NCBI GenBank assembly: GCA_000149265.1
Contig: CH003212.1
Coordinates: 14,783-78,782 of the forward strand
Source: Ciona savignyi
Lineage: Eukaryota > Chordata > Ascidiacea > Phlebobranchia > Cionidae
Direction of reading: 5' to 3'
DNA: 64,000 bases
Below the pieces are notes generated by a model. The model did not search any database. It was not told the origin of the DNA and was given only the letters and a program-made list of their open reading frames with translations. The position numbers were made by a program, and so were the translations under genes. Positions 26,567 to 38,500 of this stretch are shown one piece after another (the first letter of the stretch is position 1; every line of letters begins with the position of its first letter).

Positions 26567-29500
26567 TTAACGCAGCGGTAGAAGCTTCGAAATATCGCAT
26601 CCCACATAACTGTCATTGTTCACGCATAATCTCAGAAGATTTTTCCAATATTGATCCTATAATGAAAAAGACATATACTTACTAACTAGATACAGATGTT
26701 CGTTTGCGAACACAATGATATGATATGATATTCGTTTTATCCCTGTAAATGGGAAAACCAAGGGGGTTAACACTTGGATAATCGTCCCATTACCTCTTGC
26801 ACACCGTCGGGTTACCAGGGCTATTTCAGGGTGTTGTGTATGATTAAGACGTTCTTTAAATCTAGTAGAACCTATTAATCCGCTGAGTTCAGGCTATGTT
26901 CAATAAATGCCTTGCCCAAGGACTCAACCGACTAGGTAGTGAATAGTTTCGAATCTGCCACCCTCCGGTTGAATGGTGATGCACCAACCCACCAGGCTAA
27001 TCAGTCGGAACACAAGATATTTTATATTATACTATTTAGAGGTCAAGTTTCATAAGGCTGGGAATCAAAGCACGAGCTGTAAGATTAACGGTAAGGACAC
27101 TAATTATGCTATGTTCAGAAAAATAATAATGAATTTTTAAATAACACAAACCTTAGAAAGGTAAAATGGATTTCCAATTACAATAAGCAAAGCTTGCGCT
27201 CTTGTTATAGCTACATTGAATCGCTTTGCATTTGAAACGAAGCCTAGTAATGAGGGAAGACATTCTTGCTTGTTGATTGTGAAATCTTCATTGTTTCCAT
27301 CTGATTGTGACCTCACAGTGGATATTATGACAACTTTCCGTTCTTGGCCTTGGAATTCTTCGACAGACCCAACCTGGTGACATTTTATTTACTTTCTTAT
27401 TAGATATCAATAATATAAAACATTATACTGAGTTGAAATAAGAGTGTTGTCATGTACAGATGACATTAGCATGCCGTGTGTCAACAATTGAGGTGCCAGA
27501 GCTTTTGAAGCATGCAAAACCACTTAAATTCTTACTGGTAAAATACACCACAAAATAAAAGGAAAAAAATTACATACATACTTAGATTAAACATTTTTTA
27601 TGAATATTTTTTTACCCATTTGAATTGCTTCAATTTTAGTAGAACCCTAGAATTCACTTGTTTTAGGTGATTTACCCCATGTGCCTAGCCCGAGGACACA
27701 ACCTATAAGCCAGAAACCATTATCGATCCAACAACCCGACTTTGACCGGACTTTATTGCCACTTTATGGCTAAGAATATAACAACATTTTTAATAAGTAA
27801 TTGTGAGAAAACCTCATGCTCAAAATCAGATTTCTTGAGCAATAGCAGTAATATAAATATCAGATAAAACTTGAATATAAGATGTTTTCGCTTGGTTTAT
27901 TTAAATCCTCTGATTCAAGGCAGTCACCGACTAACCAGGACTTCACATTCTCTAAGCTGCTGGACATGTCTTACACCGGCGGTTCCCAAACTGGGCGCCG
28001 CGGCGCCCTGGGGAGCCATGAGACTTTGCCAGGGGCGCCACGAAAGCATGCGGAAGTTGCTGCATTTATTGTTTTTCTCACAAAAATTACAGTACATGTG
28101 CGTTACACCAGTAGAACGTTAGTTGGAGATGTTTGAGCCTGGAGTGCAACCCCATACACTAAGCCTATTTACATGATCGTGTTTTCGATGCGAGTTAACT
28201 CGCTTTAGTTCGCATCGTGGGTATTCCCTCTCTTTACGCGCTAAGCAGTTAAATTTACATGGAGCGTTATTTAACCCGCATTTAGTTGTTGTTTGTTAAT
28301 TTATCTTCTAACTTTGTACAATTTCAATAAAATGTTGCACGAACAAGTTTCCAGTTATTTCGTTTATACAAATGAAGGAAATGTTATATAGGTTAGGCTA
28401 TAAATATTACTACGTTTAACACACTAGATAAAGTATAAAAAGAAAAATGAATAGTTATGATGACAGTAATTTCACTTTAGTCATCCCACAAGCATAACTC
28501 AAAACGAAACATTTTAAACAATCTACCTGCAGATGCTAATATACAAATGAATGACGAATGCGAGTTAACCTACCATGCGTGAGTGAGTTAGGCAAACACG
28601 ATTGGAAACCCGCAAAATCACTGAACCGTGATGACGCAATGCGTGCGTCAAATTTAACTGGGTTAGCGATGCGAGTTAACTCACAAAATTTGCCCATGTA
28701 AAGAGGCTTATTGGCATACAATATTCGTTTTACTTGTTAAAAATCAATTGTTCGGTGTTATCTGTCACTATTTGCTAACTAACGTGGCATTGTTTTTCGA
28801 ATAATTGTTTTTCAAGTTACTGCTTTGCACTAATTGACTGTTCGTCACTTTGGTAAATACTAAATAGTTTTGAAGAGTTTGAATGGTTATCCAAATGCGT
28901 GCTAGTCTGGATATACAATATACAATACTTGCAGTTTGAAAATTTTGGCTTTATGAGGGAGCCGCAAGGTTTAATAAGTTTTCAAAAGGCGCCGCCAACC
29001 AAAAAAGTTTGGGAACCGCTGTCTTACACAATACAGAACGAAAAGACAATAAAACATATCATAATCCTACAAAACTATATTATATCATTCCATAAAATAA
29101 TTGTGCCTCTTGGCTGACTAAGTGTAGTTTATCATCATAATAGCTTATGAAAACTGGTAGAACGATCAAGACAGCTTTTCAATTTGAACTTACTTTCAGG
29201 CCATCAATGCCCAAAGCTTGAAACATTAGTCGTATCTTTTCCACTTGCTTTTTGTACGGAGTGATCAATCCTATATCCGAGGTGACCAATGACTTCTCGG
29301 CAAGCAGCAACTTGACATACCGAGTTGCTTGAACAATTTCAGCTGGATTGAACCATGATGGACTTGTGCTTTCTCTGACCTGGTTTCCCTGGAAAAACAA
29401 GATTTGGCTGCATAGCTCATTCGATTGTGTCATTGGGCAAGTCATTTATATAAAATACAAAAAATTAGTCCGACAGATTAGTCTGGTGGTTAAGTACATA

Positions 29501-32500
29501 GTTTTACCCGAAGGGTTGCATGCTCGAAATTGGCCGCTATAGCTATTTAGTTGTGTCCTTAGGCAAGGCACTTAAATGGCATTGCCTGAACCAAGCGGAT
29601 TAATGGGTTCTAGTAAATAAAAGGAATGTGTGAATCAAACACAACACACTGCAATAGCTGCAGTAACCGGACAGTGGACGCGAGGTGATCTGATGATTGC
29701 CGTGTGTTAATCCCCTTGATTTTCCCATTCACGTGGATAAACATAAATATAAATAACTACCACATAAACACATTACCACAAGTCCATGGAACAGCAATGG
29801 AAAGGATTTACAAGGCAGTGGCTTCCAATGACACAGACTTTCCCGCTGCTCAACATCTGCGCAAGCCTGGTGGTGAAAGGATATTTCACAAGTTGTTTCT
29901 TATAGTCACAGAGTGTAAGTAACGCAATAGCTCCATCATATCATAATAATATATAAGTTGAAGGATGGATGTGTCATTTCTATCTTGGCATGTGTGGAAA
30001 TCCACATTAAACTCCACATTGTATGTATACAATACTGGCTGAATTGCCTAAATATAATTACAATTTATCCTCAAACCAAATGGCTCCAAATGAGTTTCAG
30101 AGAGATTTGTTTTGATTATGTTTTATTCATTATGCAAAACCAATTTAGCGATGATACTTAAATCATATAAACATAGCACTATTTAAAGAATTTTACACAG
30201 TTCTCATTTCTGCCTACAGAAATAAGTAGATAAAACTATTAAAATCCTCACGGGAAACGTATAAGAAAAAGTGAACATGCAATGCAATGATCTCCACCGT
30301 GATTTACCTTTAATTCATCGTCATAGAAAAGTTTTGATGGCAAGTTTAACAGAACGGGATGGGATCGGTAATTGTTTACCAGTTTTGTTACCTGCAACAA
30401 TGATTAACAATACATCAAGATACAATTGGAAAGCAGATCTCAGTTTATTTTTGCTGTTGAGAAATGGCAGTCACTATTTATTATAAAGCAAATGAAAGAT
30501 TGTATTTAGCCAACCTTAAATCTAATGGACCATGCTTAACTAAATCAATTAACCACAATAAAAACCTTATATCAAGTTACATATTTATTTCTATTAAATA
30601 TCACCATACAGTTTGGTAGCATGTATTCAGGATCATAATGTAACATTTTTCCATTGGTCTATATAACCCATATAAAACAAGAGAGTGTCAGCCAGTAACA
30701 ACCACCATTTATAAAAACCCATTTTGACTGAACTATATGTTCCTGCATGCAGAAAAGATCAGGTTCCTTGGTAAGTTACCAATTCGCTCCTCGGATTTTT
30801 TATACAAAGTCTAAGTTTGGATTATACTTGGATAGGTTTGGATTGGTAACTTCAGTTTGAATAGGTATGAGGAATTAACGCAGCAAAATGTGTTCCCAGA
30901 TTCTAAGGAAACTCATAATATTGAAGCACTAACCAGAAGTGGGTTGTATCCTTCTGAGTGCAAATCAATATTTCGAGAATATTCTTTCATATGCATCAAC
31001 CTTTCCAAAAGTGAAACACCCAAGCCAAAGTGCTTAGCATAGGAGGATTTCAGTACAGCACCAAGCTGCTGAGGGTCTCCAGTTAGCACAACCTATTGAA
31101 ATAAAGAAATATTAACTAAAAAAAAATTGATATTGTGTGGACTCAAAGTTAAAGTTATTATTGTGTTCCACTTTATATGGCCAAGTATATTATAATTATA
31201 AAAACATATAGCCCTTAACGATAATTCAGTGCCATGCTTGTTATTCTCTCAAGGCGATAAAAAGGAACTGATTAACTATATATTGGAGAGAATTTAATTT
31301 TTCCAACTATAAAAACTAGGTTTCCTGACCATTGACATTTTTGTAGATAGAAATTCGTAAGGTAGCATTCTCACATGGGTCAAATTAATTGTACCCAATG
31401 TTGTATTTGTGTTATAAAGATATTGCAGTGTGTTGCATAAGATGTGTTGTATAAGTTCTTTTGATTTTAGAAAGACCCAATACTTTACTGGGTTGTTTAA
31501 GTGATCTCCATGGCTAAACACCTTGCATAAGGGAAACCGACTAGATAGTGACAACTTTTAACATCTTAAGCTTAAAGGATGTACTACCCAGCAACTTATT
31601 TGGCAGACAAATAATACTGCTGTACCATACCATAGTATATGTTCCTTAAGTTCATCGACGAAAAAAAAAATTTATTTATCCAACATTAGCATCAAGCCAA
31701 CCTGGCCTGTTGCAGCTAGTCCAATTGGTACAAGGCACTCGGGCTCTGTGGCTTGCCCCGCCTCATCAACAAATACATGACTGAAGTGATCCGACTTTAA
31801 CTGCAAGGTGTAGAAGTTGCCAGCATTGCAACAAGTGGTCAAAACTATCCGATACCTGGCAGTGGCTCGCATTGACTCAAATGGGTGAGAATAGCATTGA
31901 ATGGAAGACAGGTATGACTGCAAAGTAGGAAACAACCTGGTAGAATATTATTTCAAAATAATCATAATAATATTATGTAAAATAACGTAACCTGCATAGA
32001 CATATAATCAATTTTCACCTACTCTACAATACAAGTTAGTTTTAGAGCAATACATGGTGCACAGTCATTATAGTTAAACCCGTTTATATCAGATTTATTT
32101 TGTGGCCTAAAATTTGATTATGTAAATTTACATTTACACTTGCATCAAAATATTGCATATTACCTGCATAGGTCTTCGAAATGCATTAAACCTGACCATT
32201 GTGTTTGTATCTACTTCCCCACTGTTGTGCAACCTCTCACACAGCAGGTCCACTGCGCTGTTCGATGGAGCACAAACTAACAGACGACTGTATGGGATGT
32301 GGCGAACCACTTGTAGAATTGCTTCTACCAATGTAACCTAAAATATAATACATACAATATATATTTTTTCTATTTCTTCCAGCAGCAGTGGTAGAGATAG
32401 CTTTTTCATTTTGGAAAAAACAATTTTATATACGAAACTTCGACCAATCGCTTTCTCTTAACTGAGTCGCTCTAAAGAGCACTGCAAGATGTCAGTACTT

Positions 32501-35500
32501 ATACATCCTATAATTATTCTTAATTAGAGAGACAGCCAAGTCACGTACAAAGTTGTGGTTTATCATTTAAATTTACTGTGTTGCATGATCATGATAATGT
32601 AGTTTTAAAATTAGAAGAAAAAAAATGGAAAAGGTAACTTATGACTATTCACGTCTATTTGGCAGGAGATTAGAATNNNNNNNNNNNNNNNNNNNNNNNN
32701 NNNNNNNNNNNNNNNNNNNNNNNNNNNNNNNNNNNNNNNNNNNNNNNNNNNNNNNNNNNNNNNNNNNNNNNNNNNNTTTTCCGTGCCTGGTGGCCCGAAG
32801 AGATGTGAGGTTTTGGGCGTGCCTCTCCTTTCAAAATTTGCTGCACTGCACATCTTTGCCGCTTATTTAACAATGGATTCACAAATTGGGGTACTTCTTT
32901 CTGTACAATGTAAAGAATTTTAAAATACCCAAAACACAAAAGCTTTCATATTTAATATTAAAGTATTTATTTCCAGTTATGAAGAATAGATGTGGGCTAA
33001 ATTAAAAACATTTTGTTATTATTATAGTCATATTAATTTCAATTTATAACGGAATATAATGTTCAAGCTCTATAACAGCTACTCTCGATAATATTATCAT
33101 CTAAACATGTGTTCACTCATAGTTTATCACATTTACTTGGCATAGCGGAATCTTTTTCTTTATATTTTCCGACTGTGCATAGAATAGCAATTCTTTGACA
33201 AACTTCTGTTTTGCATGCTGTAAAATTAAAGAAGATTATAACAATGATTATCTGTATTAAAAATAACTACTCTTACAACAAGAACAAACCTTAACTGCAA
33301 GATGAGCTCTTCTGTATGGTGTCCTGCTGTAGGTGAACGATGCATTGTATTTGTCCTTTTCATCGAAGTTATAATGCAGTCGCTCATGGAACTTAAGCAT
33401 AAGTTCCTCTGTCTCCATCACAATGTGATGAATGAACCCGTGATGCTCAGGGTTATGTGAAGCATTCACGGGATCACGGAGTATCACGAGATCACCTGAA
33501 TGTAAGTGAAATGAAAAAATTGGTGACATAATATAAAAGGGTTAAAATTTAGTACCTGGTTAGTTTTAATTTTGGGGTTTACAATAATTTTTCTAAAAAA
33601 TGTTGGAATGTTTTTAAAAATTAATTATTACATTTTTTTGTCAGAGGAAATAACACTTAACCAAAAATCCATGCAAAAGAATGAGAATTGTAAGAAAACT
33701 ATTTTTCAACTTCATTTAAAGACAACTCTATATGAGCTGGTTACAACAATCAGCAAGTTCCACATAATTTTTTATTTAAACACCGTCCTTTTGTTTTAGT
33801 GCTCTAAAAGGCGCAAATCATTTCTCTGTGGAGAAGTTACAAATTTAAAAACCTATATGTAGACTTGGCTTCCCATCACACACGCCTGGAACATTGAGCA
33901 CCAGGAACTCCCCTCTGTGGGACAGCGATACTTCTATCAGTTGCAGAGATTCGATTTCTTTTTCAGCAGATAATTCTTCAAGGTGGAGAAGACATGAGAA
34001 TCTCTCTAAATATATAAGAACATGCAAACATTGGTATGTGTCCATTTGACCAACATTTTTTTTCAAATACAATATAAAAGTAATTAAGTAAGGACTAGGA
34101 TAGGATAGGATAGAATAGGATATTCAATATTCATGTTTATCGCTGTGAATGGGAAAACCAAGGGGGTTAACACACATGCAATTGTCAGATCACTTACGCC
34201 CACCGTCGAATTACCGGAGCTATTGCAATGTGTTGTGTATGACTTACACGTTCCTTTAATTTGGTATAACTCATAAATTCGTTGGGTTCAGGCAATGTTC
34301 GTTAAGTGCCTTGACCAAGGACACAATTGACTAGCTAGCGAACAGTTTTAAAACTTAAACCTTTCGGGTGTGGCACTAAACCACCTGACTATATAATTAT
34401 TTAAAAGAATAATGAAACAATCAAATCAGCAACTGATACAGTTGGAGAACAATAGAAAGTCTGAAAAAAAACAATAAAAAAATCTATGTAAATCTTGAAT
34501 TAAATGGACATGTTTAACGTATGCTGGAATCCTCTACATTAAAGAGCTGCTGTATTAAAACTATAATTATTCTAAAAATGTATGTACCTAAATTAACGTA
34601 AAAAATAAATGCCCGTCCAGGAATGTTCTCTATCAAATAAGGTCTTTAAATTGAACTAGCTGTATAACTTGGTTTTCGTTATATTGTACGTTGCACTTTA
34701 CTTGCCAAAATTTGGATACAATTTTTTGGTAAAGTAGTTTTGGTGGCACACTACCTCATTACAGTGAATACCTACGATATAACGATGAATAAAAATGAAT
34801 TGGCTGTTAAACCTTAATCATAAAAACAAATTGCAACAGAAATATTTTAATCAAAACCAAACTATTACCTGCATAATTGTCAGTTGATAATGGTTGTTTT
34901 AATGAAGGGCTTAAACTTAAAATATCGCCGCCCACGTTCACCACTTTACGCAAATTGTCAGGTATTGCAAACGATGGTAGAAATGAAGGTAGATTTGTTT
35001 GTCGTTCATCACTGCATTAATTCAAATATGTCAATATACATTTAAAGCAGGAATGTCCAACATTTTATTGTAGTGGGCCGCATTGTCACTTGAAATAATT
35101 CAATGGGCCGCAGAACCTATTAAATTTCAAAAAAATGGTACATGAAGAAAACATCAAAAACCTTTTATTTATAATCCTGTATTTATTCCTGTTGCTCCCA
35201 TGCTTATAGCCTACTATTACTGCACCCCTTAAAGCTGATTGATACATTTTAATTAGGCTAAGATTTAAAGTTCAAAATACTACTTGGAGTGAAAATGACT
35301 AGCGGGCCGCACAAAATTCTCAGGTGGGCCGCAGGTTGGACATGCCTGATTTAAAGGTACAAACAACAACATAAAAATCCACATTCTACTATTCAAAGCA
35401 GAGGTATCACCTATCTTTATTTGTAATCAATTTTAAATGGGTTGAATATAGATAAAAGAGATATTTCCAAAATATGTTACATAGAAGAATAATGTTATTG

Positions 35501-38500
35501 TTGCAATTTTGTACTACTCTAAATTAATAAGTAATGATTGCGCTATTTAAATGACTACAAATTTATTGTCCCTCATGAAAACAGATAAACTTAGAGCCAC
35601 CTAGGTGTATAACTGTGTGCAACCAGTTTGTTATAATCTGCAAGCATAACAACCTTGACATGTGCTTAATTTTTTATAATAGATAATTGGTTTAAAAGTA
35701 GCTTTAAATGTAAATAACGGGAATCTTACCTTGTTGGTCGTTGACCACGAAGAACCCAAGATCGTTGCAAACTTTTCGAATCTCCTCCTTTTTCCATTCT
35801 CCCTATCAAGTGCATCTCTGTTGCTCTCCAGGAGTATTTGCCTTCACAATGATATACATTATCAATAAAGAAAGAAACAACAGAAATTTGTCACAAAAAC
35901 TGAAATAATTAAAATTGTGTTATAATTCTCGAAGGAATAACCCTAAAACGTTACCGCACACCAAGTATAACCTTTTCTACCAATAAATTAGCAAAAGAAA
36001 CTAAAATTATGGGAATTAAATATTCTGATAAATGGCTATTTTAAACACTGTTTTTAAACCATCAACATGAATATTAATGAAAAACAAAAAAATAATAATT
36101 AAAAATGCAAGAAATAACTGGAAACAAGATGTTCTGCTCAGAAAAAGAAAGCCATAGTAGGACGCAAAATAAATACAATGAATGCTATAACAATTTGAAC
36201 TAACCTTGCATGCTTTCTATTGCAATGACAGTAACCTGGTCAAATCGTCTTGGGTAAAATTTCTTGTTGCAACAAGTAACATCAAAGAATATTTCTCCAT
36301 TTATCACACCTGTACGATCAATATTGTTTATTCATTAAATCAATTTTTTTACAACTGTCATTTTCCCATCTTTAAAAATAAACAAAATTATCTTATTTGT
36401 AGTAATTTTTTGAAAAATTAGAAAATAAATAGGAATTTGCATATAAAACTTTTGATGTCAATTTAAAAGTGCTAACTAACACTTGGTGTGTAGTGCGTTT
36501 CTCTCATATACTGCATACTTTGAAAACCATCAGCAAAGTGTATGACCTGTCATATCATTTCTATCTCTGTGTGGTCCTCTTGTGACAGTTCCAGTTACTT
36601 CTTTGCTGCGTTGAGGTTGCACATTGCAAGCCACACCACCTTCCACCACTTTAGCTTGCACCCAGTCTCCTTTCCAAGGCATGTAACTAATTGTACAAAA
36701 TCTATTAGCCAGTGTGTTTGATTAAAAAAGGCTGCCCCATGTTGTTAGATGAGATGTACATTGCTTTACTGCACACTTTTCTTTAAGACTAAAGTGTAAG
36801 TGTAATAATTTTAATTTTATTAAATTTTTCTTTTTCTAGTTTATTTTTCTTCAGCTTTCTAGTGGTTTGACCAAAAAGTATTTTGGATTACCACACAATG
36901 TAACTACCACAACCAAAATGATTACTCATTTATAAAGATATTCATTAAGCTTAGTGGGTTGAGTTTGTTTTCTAATTAGTTAATTGGTATTGGCATCTGG
37001 GTAACTGCATAGCCCTGATATATATATATATATATATATATCTAAATAAACCTGTACCAGAATGTCTACATGCATTGGAACATGCACATAAATTATAAAA
37101 TAGACTTCTAAAATATAACAATGTAAAGAATATTATTTTTAAAGCATAGCTCACATTTTAAATATTATGCTTGGTGATATGTTTATTATGTACAGTTTGC
37201 TTGCCAGTATTGTCCATGTTTTAACTTATTACATGCTTATTTAATATTTGATGTTTGCAAGCATTTTTTCACCAGAAGTAAAATAAAAAAGATGCAGCAG
37301 CTTTAACAATTCACATACAAATTTAGTGCAATTCTCCAGAAAAAGTTTCCTTTGGTTCCTCCATATACCAAATTTCGAAATTTTAATTGGGAAATTCCAT
37401 GTCTGTGGGTATGATCCAACCGATCACGACAGCATCACTACACCTACACGCCAATGCGGCCCATCACAGCTTGTCTGCTATACTGATGGGTCATGGCATG
37501 ACGGGTCGACTTATTTATTCCAATGAGTGGGAATAAAAATCCAGCTTTCAACCCGGAATATTCCATTTAGTTTTTTAAGCTGAAAGATTGTTGTTTCGAA
37601 ACCGACCGCTTACTTAGTCATTTGGGTCCTTGGGATAGGCACATAGCTGACATCACCGAACCCAATGTGTTAATAAATTATATTTAAACAGTAGGAATGT
37701 CCTAATCTAAATAGTACATTGCAATAGCTTCAGTGACTTGGTGGTAGGCAAAGTACTGTGACTGTTTCATGTGTAAAAAATGATTTCCCAATAAATAACA
37801 AAAGCATATATATCCTAAGGATAAAACATAAATATTGTATATTTTATCCTATATTGAAAACATGTAAAAGCCATGGAGCTTTTAAATATTAAAATTATAT
37901 TAATTTCTTACTTGGACATTAAACTTGCATTTGTAAATGAGACATCTTTTTCAATAGAGCCAGAGAAAGTTCCCATTACTTTGTCATATTTTAAATCAGT
38001 GATCGTGCCTATTATAATGCCTCGATCCTCATGCATTGTATGTATCCTTGAAAGATAATATTGTGATAATAAAAACAAAAATCTTTGCGAAAGAAAATGT
38101 TGCTGCATTTGGTCTAGCATTGTATAGAAGTTATCCCAACAAGGCCAAGCAATCTATGCTCAACTTATCCCTTCTGTTAAGAAGAGAGACACAAATCACT
38201 AAAGTTTCTATCTGTGTCGGTATGTTAAGTTAAGTACATTAAGTATAAACAATTTAAGCATAACAATGGGACTGAAAAAATAACTAAGTTACAATTAACT
38301 TGGCTAATAATTCCATAGGATATGTCTACTTTTGGTGCAGGAGTTGGTATATAATAAATACCTGAAAGTGGTATTTTCCTCATCCCATTCAGTCTTTTGG
38401 TTTGCTAAGGTCACATGAGCAGCCCTCCACCCACTGCTGCTATTTGGCCTCTCAATCTCAGCACAAACATGGTCTCCTATTGATAGTGAATCACTCTTGT

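Noticed and set aside
26567..26630. Minus-strand ATG ([12 protein letters not shown]) as the SUPV3L1 first exon
   Set aside because: This DNA is the last exon of MOV10L1 read in another frame, and the ATG at 26364 has a far better donor and a presequence-like product.
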